Shown: positions 7,746-15,957, counted from the first letter of the stretch. The stretch: 64,000 nucleotides of DNA from Nitrobacter vulgaris (GCF_002028545.1 NZ_MWPQ01000036.1:1-64000), one strand, 5' to 3'. Numbers and translations: made by a program. Notes: generated by a model not told the origin, from the letters alone.

Positions 7746-9254
7746 ATGAAGCCCACCCGAATCCCCGCTCTACTTCTCGCAATCGGCTGCGTCGCAGCGG
7801 CCACCGGTGTGCTGGCCCAGACTGCTGCCCACAGGATGACGACACCCATTCCTCCGGGGATCGCGATGCCGGACGAGGTCCAGACCCGGTTGGGCACGCT
7901 GAAGTTTTTCGACGGCTTTCCGGATGCGCAAACCGTCGACAGGATCTACGACAACCTCGACTTCCAGCGGGCGGTCCAGGCCTATCTGCTGGGTCTGGCA
8001 CCGGTGAACATGGCCGGGCTGCGGGAGGGGCTGTTGAGCGTCGGTCCCGCCAACGTCACGATTCCGACGTTCGAAGACAACATGAACGCGCGTTCGCTGT
8101 TTCTGACGGCGAATGCGACGACCCCCTACACATGGGTCTGGATCAATCTCCACGATGGACCGTTGGTCGTCGAGGTGCCGCCAATGACACTCGGCATGAT
8201 CGACGACTTCTGGTTCAAATACGTCACGGATATCGGCATCGTCGGCCCGGACAAGGGCAAGGGCGGCAAGTACCTCCTGCTGCCTCCAGGGTATAAGGGC
8301 GAGGTCCCGGCCGGCTACATGGTCGTGCGGGTCCCGACCTTCGAGTCGATCCTTGTCTGGCGCAACATGCCGGTGAAAGGCGACATCAGGCCGGCGATCG
8401 AGAACCTGCACAAGAAGACGCGCATCTATCCGCTCGCGCGCGCCGCCAACCCGCCGCCCAACAGCTTCGTCAACGTGTCGAACCGGGCCTTCTCGACGGT
8501 CGCTCCGGCGGACGACAGGTTCTGGGAACTACTCAACGCGGTCGTTCAGAGCGAGCCTGTCGAGTCGCTCGATCCCGTGACGCTCGGCTTCTTCGCCGCG
8601 ATCGGAATCGAGAAGGGCAAGCCCTTCAAGCCCGACGAGCGGATGAAGCGAATTCTGACCGAGGCCGCGGCCGTGGGCGATGCGACCGCACGCACGCTTA
8701 CCTACAAGAGCCGCATCCCCGAGGCGTTCTATTATCCCAACAGCACCTGGCGCCAGTGGCTCGGAGGCTACCGCTTCCAGAGCCAGCGCGGGGTGGCCCA
8801 TCTGGATGCCGCCGCCTTCTTCTATTTCTACGCCACCGGCGTGACGCCGGCGATGGAAGCCAAGATGGTCGGCCAAGGTTCGCAATATGCCGTCGGCCTG
8901 CTCGATTCGCAGGGCAATCCGCTCGATGGCGGCAAGACCTATCGGCTGCGCGTGCTGCCGAATGCGCCCGTCAAGGATTTCTGGTCGGCGATCGTCTACG
9001 ACAACCAGACGCGCTCCATGCTGCAGACGGATCAGGATTTTCCGCAGGTCAGCAGCCTCGACAAGGGCCTGACAACTAATGCGGATGGTTCGGTCGACAT
9101 CTATTTCGGGCCCAAATCGCCCGCCGGTCTGGAGCGCAACTGGGTTCAGACCCTTCCTGGCAAGGGCTGGAACATGCTGTTTCGGCTGTATGGACCGCTC
9201 GACCCGTGGTTCGACAAAACCTGGAAGCTGAGCGAAATCGAGCGCCTCGACTGA
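7746..9254 (+). CDS. Secreted DUF1254/DUF1214 domain protein
   Basis: This 502-residue protein has an N-terminal signal peptide (hydrophobic stretch ALLLAIGCVAAATGVLAQ). The DUF1254 part (about 55-190) includes DNLDFQRAVQAYLLGLAP and NATTPYTWVWINLHDGPLVV. The DUF1214 part near the C terminus includes FWSAIVYDNQTRSML and DIYFGPKSPAG. These two domains usually occur together in exported proteins whose biochemical role is unknown. It stands alone, downstream of the element debris, with its own start after the sequence AGGGGAACTGTC. It may be cargo of the island or the first resident gene beyond it. Confidence 0.85.
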   Translation: MKPTRIPALLLAIGCVAAATGVLAQTAAHRMTTPIPPGIAMPDEVQTRLGTLKFFDGFPDAQTVDRIYDNLDFQRAVQAYLLGLAPVNMAGLREGLLSVGPANVTIPTFEDNMNARSLFLTANATTPYTWVWINLHDGPLVVEVPPMTLGMIDDFWFKYVTDIGIVGPDKGKGGKYLLLPPGYKGEVPAGYMVVRVPTFESILVWRNMPVKGDIRPAIENLHKKTRIYPLARAANPPPNSFVNVSNRAFSTVAPADDRFWELLNAVVQSEPVESLDPVTLGFFAAIGIEKGKPFKPDERMKRILTEAAAVGDATARTLTYKSRIPEAFYYPNSTWRQWLGGYRFQSQRGVAHLDAAAFFYFYATGVTPAMEAKMVGQGSQYAVGLLDSQGNPLDGGKTYRLRVLPNAPVKDFWSAIVYDNQTRSMLQTDQDFPQVSSLDKGLTTNADGSVDIYFGPKSPAGLERNWVQTLPGKGWNMLFRLYGPLDPWFDKTWKLSEIERLD

Positions 9255-9291
9255 ACACCACCCGTGGCTAAATGGCCGAGGGATCACCGCC

Positions 9292-9513
9292 TCACGGGCG
9301 CGCCAGCCTCGCGGCGAGGCGCGCCAGTTCGGCGTCGTCTGGGCGCAGGCGTGACAGGCGACCGGCCAAATCCGCTGCGCTGGCAAGGTCGCGTCGCGCC
9401 TGCGCGTCGGTCAGCAGCGCGCTCAGAAGGGCCGCATCGAAAGGGTTTGCCTGAAGCGCGCTGCGCAGAACCTGGCGTCCCTGTTCCGACTGGCTGAGCG
9501 ATTGCAGCGCGGC
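9292..9513 (-). pseudogene. C-terminal remnant of a tetratricopeptide-repeat protein
   Basis: The minus-strand frame encodes a plausible TPR tail: LSQSEQGRQVLRSALQANPF, DAALLSALLTDAQARRDLA, SAADLAGRLSRLRPDDAELA, ending in ARLARP. Upstream of about 9513 the frame continues but only as the shadow of vsr, so the real N-terminal part is missing. The break coincides with the start of vsr on the opposite strand, suggesting a recombination junction. Confidence 0.5.
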
Positions 9514-9516
9514 GCC

Positions 9517-9834
9517 ATGGAGACAAATACCTGTTCCCGCATGATGGCGGGCATCAGAGGAAAGAACACCACACCGGAGATTCGTCTTCGAAAGGCGCTG
9601 CATCGTGCAGGCTTCCGCTTCCGGCTCCATGACACGAAGCTCCCTGGCAGGCCCGACATTATTCTGCCTAGATGCCGGGCAGCGATTTTCGTTCACGGCT
9701 GTTTCTGGCATCGTCATGAAGGTTGTCGCAATGCTTCGGTCCCGAAATCCAATACAGCTTTCTGGGAAGAAAAACTCAGGAACAACGTGGAACGAGACCG
9801 CCGGAATATCCGAGGACTGCGAGCCGAGGACTGA
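9517..9834 (+). pseudogene. vsr: vsr very-short-patch repair endonuclease, interrupted by an in-frame TGA
   Basis: Vsr endonucleases nick at T:G mismatches created by deamination of 5-methylcytosine. The conserved core is present: SRMMAGIRGKNTTPEIRLRK, FRFRLHDTKLPGRPDIILP, FVHGCFWHRHEGC, and the RDRRNI helix. At 9832-9834 a TGA stands where the family has Trp, and the same frame continues with RAAVVWECAIRR, the conserved C-terminal strand. This points to a TGG-to-TGA nonsense change rather than a true end. The N terminus is also a few residues shorter than usual. No cytosine methyltransferase partner is in the window. Confidence 0.75.
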
Positions 9835-9885
9835 AGGGCGGCTGTTGTCTGGGAATGCGCAATCCGTCGTTGCGGGGAAGGTGCG

Positions 9886-10149
9886 ATGCCCTTGAACTTG
9901 GTATGTGGCTGCGAAGTGACGTGGGATGCATCGAGACCGTTTGAGCTCCTCATTGAAGCCGACTTTTCCACCCGGGAGGCGCGACGAGACATCGCTGTTC
10001 GACGGGAGATTCTATGGGAGTCCGGGGTCGCGCCCAGCGCCGAGGTATTGCGAAAGAAGCGAGAGTTCATCATCGCGTTTCGCGCGAACCACCTGATCGT
10101 CGGCTACAACAGAAATCCCAGATACGTTGAGTGGGCTATAGGGCCATAG
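9886..10149 (+). CDS. Hypothetical protein in frame with the broken vsr
   Basis: The frame that continues past the vsr stop stays open to 10149. An ATG at 9886, preceded by GGGGAAGG, could start a separate 87-residue protein (MPLNLVCGCEVTWDASRPFE). The sequence has a charged middle (DFSTREARRDIAVRREIL) and no recognised domain. It may be an independent gene or just the extended C terminus of an ancestral vsr product. Expression is unproven. Confidence 0.35.
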   Translation: MPLNLVCGCEVTWDASRPFELLIEADFSTREARRDIAVRREILWESGVAPSAEVLRKKREFIIAFRANHLIVGYNRNPRYVEWAIGP

Positions 10150-10427
10150 CGTAGACGTAGTGATCATCACTATCGGTCGCGGCCCGCCATATCATCAATA
10201 AAATCAATTTGTTATGTCGTATTTCTTCTCATGACATAACAAGTGACTTGGACTGAGAAGAATGCCGACGACGCCGGCACATCCATCCAAGGGAAAACAT
10301 TGGTCCGGTTGGTCAAACCCAACGAGCGTCTTGCCGGCTTAGGAATGAAACCAATTTCCTGGTCTCATGAAGTCTATCTGAAACGTTGAGCGGCTACGTC
10401 TCCCCAAAACGATAATGGGAAGCCGTC
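10150..10427. other. Intergenic region at the right end of the accessory segment
   Basis: About 280 bases with no convincing gene on either strand. It includes an AT-rich patch (about 10190-10240) with the near-palindrome TTATGTCGTA...CATGACATAAC, and lacks tRNA-like or integrase-site sequence. It may contain the boundary of the island, but I could not find a copy of the tRNA-Ser 3' end here. Confidence 0.4.
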
Positions 10428-10514
10428 ATGTTGGAAGCCGCAGTCGCCGCACTGCTTTTGGTCAGCGCCGTCGTATTCATTGCTCACGCATACGACGCGA
10501 TGCGCACGCATTGA
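10428..10514 (+). CDS. Possible small membrane peptide
   Basis: A 28-codon open frame (MLEAAVAALLLVSAVVFIAH then AYDAMRTH) that would form one transmembrane helix. GGGA lies 8 bases upstream of the ATG. A GC-rich hairpin (GCCGGT, loop CGAG, ACCGGC at 10546-10561, followed by GGGCTTT) lies 30 bases downstream and could terminate its transcript. No family is recognised; small size keeps confidence low. Confidence 0.35.
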   Translation: MLEAAVAALLLVSAVVFIAHAYDAMRTH

Positions 10515-10687
10515 TGCGCTGTTTGAGAGTGACGATCGATAACTCGCCGGTCGAGACCGGCGGGCTTTAGCGACTGAGCTCCTCCCCAGCGCACTGTTTA
10601 TGATTTAAGTGAGGCCGGGTTGCTCATCCCGGGTTCACATTAAACCTCCTACTTTGTGTGAAGATCGGAATGCCACAGGAGGAGACC

Positions 10688-10993
10688 ATGAAGCTTAAAT
10701 TTGCAATTGTTGGATTGACGGCACTCTTCGGCCTTGCGGCGGCGGGAAGCGCATCTGCAATGCCGGTCGCTCCACTTTCTCCCGCTTCAAACGTCGAGAA
10801 TGTTGTCGTGGCTTGCGGCCCCAACGGTTGTATCCGCACGGCGCCCGTCTACCGAGGATACGGCTACGGATATCGTGGCTACGGCTATGGTGGCGGTGTC
10901 CGCCGCTATGGTTACGCGCACAGAGGTTACGGGTACCACGGGGGTTACGGATACCGCCGGGGTTACGGATACCACCGAGGTTATCGCCGCTAG
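10688..10993 (+). CDS. Small secreted Gly/Tyr-rich protein (GYGY repeats)
   Basis: A 101-residue protein. The start at 10688 is supported by AGGAGG four bases before the ATG. A signal peptide (MKLKFAIVGLTALFGLAAAG, cleavage after SASA) is followed by MPVAPL, a short linker with CGPNGC, and then about 50 residues of GY, RGYGYG and HRGYGY repeats. Function is unknown. The layout (signal peptide, AMPxxPL, Cys-Gly-Pro motif, Tyr/Gly/Arg repeats) parallels the protein encoded at 41750-42016. A strong terminator follows immediately. Confidence 0.8.
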   Translation: MKLKFAIVGLTALFGLAAAGSASAMPVAPLSPASNVENVVVACGPNGCIRTAPVYRGYGYGYRGYGYGGGVRRYGYAHRGYGYHGGYGYRRGYGYHRGYRR

Positions 10994-11014
10994 TAGAAGA
11001 TTTAGCGACAAGGG

Positions 11015-11047
11015 AAGCCCGCCGGGGTTAGCCGGCGGGCTTTTTTT
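11015..11047 (+). terminator. Rho-independent terminator after the GYGY protein
   Basis: AAGCCCGCCGG (11015-11025) pairs with CCGGCGGGC plus TT (11032-11042), and a run of seven T follows (11041-11047). The strong GC stem and T-tract directly downstream of the gene at 10688 make this a confident call. Confidence 0.9.
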
Positions 11048-11116
11048 GTCTTATGGATTAGTAAGTCGGTGGCTAGTCCTTTCGGCCTGGCGGCGGCGCT
11101 CCGTGACGCTGTTAAG

Positions 11117-11318
11117 ATGACTCTGGACCATAAGCACCAATCGATGCAGACCGGGGCGGCCGGCTACAGGCAAGAATCCGGCGCGCGCATTTCGGCTATC
11201 AGACGAGTTCGTTGAGAAGGTCGATGCTTGGGCGGCCCATCAGAAAGATCGACCCGGCCGCTCCGAGGCCGTCCGCCGCCTTGTAGAGATCGGGTTGAAG
11301 GCGAAGAACCCCAAATGA
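11117..11318 (+). pseudogene. Ribbon-helix-helix (CopG-like) protein with a +1 shift in a GGGG run
   Basis: The ATG at 11117 opens a frame (MTLDHKHQSMQTG). Just after it, a run of four G (about 11154) puts it out of phase with a clear RHH sequence in the next frame: RPATGKNPARAFRLSDEFVE, KVDAWAAHQKDRPGRSEAVR, RLVEIGLKAKNPK. Removing one G would restore a 66-residue protein. The RHH frame by itself has no ATG, GTG or TTG start. The stop overlaps the start of the next gene as ATGA (11315-11318). The shift may be a sequencing error, a phase-variable tract or a real inactivation. Confidence 0.6.
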
Positions 11319-11575
11319 GACATCTGGTTTGGTTTGTCGCCGCGGTGGTATTGCTGGTGCCCGCCGCGGCCATGCAGATCACCAATGAAGTGAGGTGGGA
11401 TACCGCTGATTTCGTCATATTCGGCGGCATGCTGATCGCAGCGTGTCTCGCCTTCGAGGCGATGACGGCCCTGACAAACCGCGCTCGCTATCGCATCGCC
11501 GGCGGCCTCGCGATCGTAGCCACATTCTTTGTCGTGTGGCTGGAACTCGCCGTTGGTATCATGGGCCCCGGCTAG
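11315..11575 (+). CDS. Small membrane protein coupled to the RHH gene
   Basis: An 86-residue protein that starts in the ATGA overlap with the upstream RHH stop, implying translational coupling. It has three hydrophobic segments: HLVWFVAAVVLLVPAAAM, FVIFGGMLIAACLAFEAM and IAGGLAIVATFFVVWLELAV. No signal or enzyme motif is visible. Similar three-helix proteins are common hypotheticals in rhizobia. Its role is unknown, but pairing with a small DNA-binding protein could mean autoregulation of the pair. Confidence 0.75.
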   Translation: MRHLVWFVAAVVLLVPAAAMQITNEVRWDTADFVIFGGMLIAACLAFEAMTALTNRARYRIAGGLAIVATFFVVWLELAVGIMGPG

Positions 11576-11613
11576 ATGAATTGCGTAGGTTCGCGCTGAA
11601 CCAGGAGATTTTG

Positions 11614-12354
11614 ATGCACGAGACGTTAGGTCATTCCAAAGACTGTCATTGCTGGGGACGCCGCGGCTTCCTCAAATTTGCTGGCGCGGCGACCGCCCTC
11701 GGTGGTGGTATGCTCCTGACAAAAAATACTTTTGCCGCTTCCCTGACACAGCAGCAGCGCGATAACTTTACGCCTCAACAAATCATTGAAGCGATGAAGA
11801 ATGGAAATGCTCGGTTTCGCAGCGGCGAAAGGAAGGATCGCAACTACCTGCGAGAGCAGGAATCTAGCGCGGAGGGACAATATCCAAAAGCAACCCTGCT
11901 CAGCTGTATCGACTCGCGCGCGCCAGCCGAGGTGATCATGGATCTCGGCATCGGCGATATCTTCAATGCTCGAGTGGCCGGCAACATAGAATCTGCCAAC
12001 ATCCTTGGAAGCCTGGAATTCGCTTGCAAAGTTGCTGGAGCTAAAGTCGTGCTTGTGATGGGCCATACATCCTGCGGCGCGATCAAAGGGGCCATCGACA
12101 ACGTCGAATTAGGAAACCTGACTGGACTTCTCGCCAAGATCAAGCCAGCCGTGCAAGCCACGTCTTACACGGGTGAACGGTCCGCTAAAAATTACGATTT
12201 CGTGGACGCTGTCGCTCGGACGAATGTCGGTATGACCATCGCTAATATTCGGAAGCAAAGTCCCGTCCTCGTCGGTCTTGAATCCAGCGGCGCCATTAAG
12301 ATTGCGGGAGCAATGTACAATCTCAAAACTGGCGCGGTGGAATTTCTTCCATGA
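11614..12354 (+). CDS. Tat-exported beta-class carbonic anhydrase
   Basis: This 246-residue enzyme hydrates CO2 to bicarbonate. The N terminus carries a twin-arginine signal (RRGFLKF at 16-22, then a hydrophobic stretch to TFAAS), so the enzyme is predicted periplasmic. Zinc ligands and the catalytic dyad are present: CIDSR (Cys98, Asp100, Arg102) and HTSCGA (His151, Cys154). The ATG at 11614 has CAGGAG upstream. It lies 38 bases after the small membrane protein and could share its transcript. Beta-type carbonic anhydrases are usually cytosolic; an exported form may support bicarbonate supply or pH balance at the envelope. Confidence 0.92.
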   Translation: MHETLGHSKDCHCWGRRGFLKFAGAATALGGGMLLTKNTFAASLTQQQRDNFTPQQIIEAMKNGNARFRSGERKDRNYLREQESSAEGQYPKATLLSCIDSRAPAEVIMDLGIGDIFNARVAGNIESANILGSLEFACKVAGAKVVLVMGHTSCGAIKGAIDNVELGNLTGLLAKIKPAVQATSYTGERSAKNYDFVDAVARTNVGMTIANIRKQSPVLVGLESSGAIKIAGAMYNLKTGAVEFLP

Positions 12355-12708
12355 TCTCCGGCTCAGAAAACCGGATCGGCTCGATAGGATACCGATCACA
12401 ATTTCAAGATTGCTGGAATATTTTAACCGGATGCTTACTGGCGCATGCGCGCGAGGCGACGCTTTTTTGTGGAACTCTGACCTCACGCCCCGCATTGGTT
12501 CTTCGGACGGATTAGCCATCCGTTCGCGCTTCTGCCCTGACCCGCCGGTGATCCCCCTCGCCGGCGGGTTTGTACTGAGCAGCCGCTTCATTGTGAACTC
12601 GATCTCGCCTCCGGGCAGCTCGCGCGAAGTTTCACGCGTGTGCCGCGAAGGGTCAGAATCTTCCGCTCAACTACGATCGCGACGGCCGGATCATGCTTGA
12701 AATCCGGC
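12355..12708. other. Intergenic region with a GC-rich hairpin
   Basis: The 354 bases between two convergent genes hold no convincing gene. The main structure is CCCGCCGG (12541-12548) pairing with CCGGCGGG (12561-12568), followed by TTTGT on the plus strand. This is a plausible weak terminator, though it lies almost 190 bases beyond the carbonic anhydrase stop, so it may end a separate short transcript. Confidence 0.45.
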
Positions 12709-12975
12709 TCAAGACGCAGCTGGCGTTTGAGTTTTCAGACTGTCGACAGCGTGCACCGGCGGCATGTCACCCTGCATCAGGTGGGCGATTGCGCTATATA
12801 CCAACCGCTGGCTCTCGAGCTTGCTCATGCCGGCGAACACGGGCGACGTCACTTCGATGCTGAAGTGTCCCCCGCCGCCGTTGACTGTGGCCCGTGAATT
12901 TTGAATCTGCTGCTCGATGGCCTCGCGCACCGCGTCGATGACGGAACCCTGAAAGTCGGTTGGGTGGGATGACAT
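12709..12975 (-). CDS. BolA-family protein
   Basis: An 88-residue protein. The start at 12975 has AAGGAG seven bases upstream. The BolA fold is visible in VNGGGGHFSIEVTSPVFAGM, SKLESQRLVYSAIAHLMQ and the C-terminal MPPVHAVDSLKTQTP. BolA/YrbA proteins bind monothiol glutaredoxins and take part in iron-sulfur cluster trafficking and stress responses. No glutaredoxin gene is adjacent here. The assignment to BolA is firm; the exact subgroup is not. Confidence 0.85.
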   Translation of the reverse strand: MSSHPTDFQGSVIDAVREAIEQQIQNSRATVNGGGGHFSIEVTSPVFAGMSKLESQRLVYSAIAHLMQGDMPPVHAVDSLKTQTPAAS

Positions 12976-13339
12976 AGTGCTCCTTTTATATGGCAAATGT
13001 CGCGATCTGCGCCAATGAAACTCTGGAGCTCTCACGACGTATCTATCTCGGATGATGTCCGTAGCCCCCGATAAATTGCCCGTCAACCGCGCTGCCTTCC
13101 CGGCGACTGTCCCCGCTGGTCGCAGAATTCCGTCCCGTCAATGACAGGAGCTTGGTTCCTGCTTGCCGGGCTCTGTACCAATCTGGACGTTGGCGCAGCC
13201 ACTGCCTGGTCGGAGCGTATGCTGGGCTTTCGCAGTCCTGCTCAATTCTCCCCGATGCGGTAGACGCAACCAGTAATAAGTGACCCCTGGAACGAATGTG
13301 CACGTTCGCTGTTTCCAAGGTCTACAAATGGAGGCCACC

Positions 13340-13759
13340 TTGAAAACATTCGCTACTGCACTTGCACTTCTCGTGATGTCGACTGCGTCGTTCGCCCAGA
13401 CACCTGCGCACACGCCTTCGCAAGCCGCAGCTCCTATTGCAGCTGCCGGCGACTGGAGCGCATCTAAGATGTCAGGTGTGAACGTCTACAATGAAGCTAA
13501 CGACAAGATCGGTGAGATTTCTGATGTGATCATCACTGAGCAAGGGCAGGTGAAAGGCGTCGTTATCGAAGCTGGCGGCTTCCTGGGAATGGGAAAGCAC
13601 TATGTACTGGTCGCCATGAACAGCTTGAAGTTTTCCAACGAGGCAGGAAAGACATCATCAGGAAAAACGTCTGAGACTAAGAGAGAATGGTATCCAGACC
13701 GGGCCGTCCTGAACGTGACGAAAGACAACCTGAAGGCGATGCCTGAGTTCAAGTACTAA
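13340..13759 (+). CDS. Secreted PRC-barrel domain protein
   Basis: I choose a TTG start at 13340 because GGAGG (13330-13334) sits five bases before it, and it yields a clean signal peptide (MKTFATALALLVMSTASFAQ, 139 residues in total). An ATG at 13328 would overlap that ribosome-binding site. The mature part has a PRC-barrel: WSASKMSGVNVYNEANDKIG, EISDVIITEQGQVKGVVIEA and GGFLGMGKHYVLVAM. PRC-barrels mediate protein or RNA contacts; in exported form the role is unknown. A terminator follows ten bases after the stop. Confidence 0.85.
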   Translation: MKTFATALALLVMSTASFAQTPAHTPSQAAAPIAAAGDWSASKMSGVNVYNEANDKIGEISDVIITEQGQVKGVVIEAGGFLGMGKHYVLVAMNSLKFSNEAGKTSSGKTSETKREWYPDRAVLNVTKDNLKAMPEFKY

Positions 13760-13768
13760 GCCTCAATC

Positions 13769-13804
13769 AGGGCTCCAAAGCATTTGTTTTGGAGCCCTCC
13801 TTTG
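13769..13804 (+). terminator. Rho-independent terminator after the PRC-barrel gene
   Basis: AGGGCTCCAAA (13769-13779) pairs with TTTTGGAGCCCT (13787-13798) around a short loop, followed by CCTTT. The stem is perfect over ten base pairs and sits directly after the stop codon. Confidence 0.8.
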
Positions 13805-14051
13805 CGCGCACCCAATGAGCCAATGAAGGGCTTCTACAAACTCTGATGCAATGACCTGATACGGCACCAGAGCTCCATGTGCCTTTCCACAACGAGCGAG
13901 GTTCTGTCATCTGCTCCCCGCTCGCGACGCGCCACTTTCGCCCGCCACGCAACGGAGATGCACAAATGACGTCTCCGTTGCGAGTTCGTTCTGAGAATTC
14001 AGGCTACTCAAGTACAGGGGCCGTCATTGCTCAGCGCGGAATACTCCGGCC

Positions 14052-14489
14052 TTACTTCTGGGTGCAGGTGCCTGACTGCCCGGTGCCCCGCTTGTAGGTG
14101 CCGCCATTAGCATTGCAGCCCGTTTTCAGCTTGGCGCAGAGGGCCTTATCGTTGCAGAAAGCGTCCGACTGCGGACCGATGTCGGCGGCAAATCCCATCT
14201 GCTGGCCGGCCTGTGATGGTTTGGTGCAGACGCCTGACGAACCGTCCGGCTTGCTCGGCGAATATTTATAGCCGGCACCCTCGCAGGCCGCCTTGAGCCG
14301 GGCGCAACTGAAATTGCTGTTGGGTTTGTCTCCCTTGCTGTTGCAACTGCCGACAGCTTGTCCGGCGGAGGTCGGCGGCGGTTCGGAGCGTATCGTCGCC
14401 CCTGGGTCCGGCTTGGTCATGGGCTGTGCCAGCGCGGTGGCCGAGGCGAAAATCAAGAGTGCTGCTGTAACGAGACTACGTCTGATCAT
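14052..14489 (-). CDS. Secreted cysteine-rich protein of unknown function
   Basis: A 145-residue protein. The ATG at 14489 has CGGAGGAACG upstream and begins a signal peptide (MIRRSLVTAALLIFASATAL, then AQP). The mature part has eight cysteines in spaced units such as GSCNSKGDKPNSNFSCARLK, CEGAGYKYSPSKPDG, FCNDKALCAKLKTGC and GTGQSGTC, suggesting disulfide bonds in the periplasm or outside. The two halves resemble each other (C...NFSCARLKAAC and FC...ALCAKLKTGC), so it may be an internal duplication. No family is recognised. Confidence 0.7.
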   Translation of the reverse strand: MIRRSLVTAALLIFASATALAQPMTKPDPGATIRSEPPPTSAGQAVGSCNSKGDKPNSNFSCARLKAACEGAGYKYSPSKPDGSSGVCTKPSQAGQQMGFAADIGPQSDAFCNDKALCAKLKTGCNANGGTYKRGTGQSGTCTQK

Positions 14490-14832
14490 CTTCGTTCCTC
14501 CGGGGCTACTTACGACAGATCGTCGGTCCTTGACCGACGTGAGACTTCTCATCTGACGGTGACAACGCTCCAGGGGTTCAAGGGCAGTGGAAACAAATCG
14601 TTTGCGGATAGCCCGTCACCTTGGGCGACGGTCGCTGTTGAGCGTTTCGCGCAACAGCATTCGGGGGCTACCTCGTCCGTCCCAGATTTATTTGCTTGCT
14701 CCATCTCCCGGTGGAGACGACGCATTCCAATATTACCCCTCATCTCTCGCGATACGGAGTCGCGGAGGTGTTGGTCGCTTTCGTGACCGGCAAAAAACGT
14801 TTCGTTTTGCTATTTGGAGGCGCGTAAGACCC

Positions 14833-14976
14833 ATGCCCGTGTTGATGTTTAGCGCGATCCTTGGCTGCGGCCTGCTCTTTTATGTCAGCTATCGCTACGT
14901 GCGATCTCATCCCCCCATGCGGGAAGAGCGAGAGGCACCTGAAGATGCACCTCAAGAGATCGCGAAAGGCGATTGA
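14833..14976 (+). CDS. Possible small single-pass membrane protein
   Basis: A 47-residue open frame: a hydrophobic N-terminal helix (PVLMFSAILGCGLLFYVSYR) followed by a charged tail (REEREAPEDAPQEIAKGD). GGAGG lies upstream but about 12 bases from the ATG, which is long. The longer in-frame extension upstream looks non-coding. Topology is typical of small rhizobial membrane proteins, but support is weak. Confidence 0.35.
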   Translation: MPVLMFSAILGCGLLFYVSYRYVRSHPPMREEREAPEDAPQEIAKGD

Positions 14977-15234
14977 GCGGCCGCTCATAGCGCTTTCTTG
15001 ACGCGTGAAGCTGATCGCGGAGGGCGAAGCACATTATTATGTTAAAGCGAATGATATCAAATGTTCTTTAACATACTGATAAATAATGATTTTCAATCCC
15101 ATCAGACGGCGTTCTGAATAGACAAAAAACCGCCCATATGCCCCCATACCCAGACGTGTATGGGAACGGATGCGTCGGTAAGGCGCGGACTTGGGCCACA
15201 CCGCCGTCCCCACCTAAACAGGGGGAACAGGCAG

Positions 15235-15693
15235 GTGAGTGAAAACGACCCGACCGACTACGCTCTCGCGGCAATTGCGGTTCACCTCAACAAACCGGAA
15301 ACATCCAACGAAGCAGACGCCGGGGGCGTACCCGAGGCTGAGACGGCAGAAGAGCCCGGCTTTGAACCGGATCCGGAGGAGGACGTCCTAGCGGCGGAGC
15401 CAGATGTCCCCGAACTCCCTTCCAACCTCAATGAGGATGACAGCTACACGAAGTTCGGCCCCGGCCCGCTCGTCGCCGTTCGGTTCAAGTGGACGACACG
15501 CCGCGGCGACAAAGACGAATATTTCGTTGATGAAACGATCGGAGAAAGCTCCTACCCGCTTGTCAGCGGTCCGATGACACACGAAGCCGCAATCAAGTTC
15601 GTCGACGACCGCGAACGTGACGCATGCCAGCGGTTTGAAACTCTGCGAAGTGAGATGGCTGGCGGAGAAACCGGGCAGCGCGCTAGCGAATAG
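15235..15693 (+). CDS. Acidic hypothetical protein
   Basis: A 152-residue frame from a GTG at 15235 (VSENDPTDYALAAIAVHLNK); other starts upstream at 15160 give an unlikely Arg-rich leader. The first half is very acidic and Pro-rich (EPGFEPDPEEDVLAAEPDVP). The second half looks folded (FGPGPLVAVRFKWTTRRGDK, DEYFVDETIGESSYPLVSG). No signal peptide, membrane segment or known domain is seen. Confidence 0.55.
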   Translation: MSENDPTDYALAAIAVHLNKPETSNEADAGGVPEAETAEEPGFEPDPEEDVLAAEPDVPELPSNLNEDDSYTKFGPGPLVAVRFKWTTRRGDKDEYFVDETIGESSYPLVSGPMTHEAAIKFVDDRERDACQRFETLRSEMAGGETGQRASE

Positions 15694-15851
15694 TTGGCGG
15701 CCGACTGAAGAACTGACCTCTCTGAGCCGAACGCCGTGCGGCTCCGTCGAAAAGGCGAGCGGCTTCCACCTCGGCGCATTGTGAGTGACTTGGATTACAT
15801 TCCAGAGATTCTAACTCCAAGGTCGAACAGACAATTCCGACAGGCATCTTC

Positions 15852-15937
15852 TGCCGGCGAGCCATCCTGGACCCCGCTGAACCAATAGATCAGAATATTA
15901 ATCGATCTTCTTGTTTTACCAATTGAGCTCCGCCGCA
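15852..15937 (-). other. Degenerate tRNA-like sequence
   Basis: Read on the minus strand, TGCGGCG is followed by GAGCTCAATTGGTA, almost identical to the D-arm of ordinary tRNAs. Later come an AGATC/GATCT stem, GGTTCAGCGGGGTCC like a decayed T-arm, and CGCCGGCA, which nearly pairs with the 5' end. The D-stem partner is mutated and the anticodon loop is too long, so it should not be a working tRNA. Confidence 0.35.
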
Positions 15938-15957
15938 TGGGCGGGGCTTTGATGTCG

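Noticed and set aside
100-10427. Direct repeat of the tRNA-Ser 3' end as an attachment site
   Set aside because: No second copy of the GGTTCGAATCC-CCCCTTCC end was found on reading the region, so the right boundary stays undefined.
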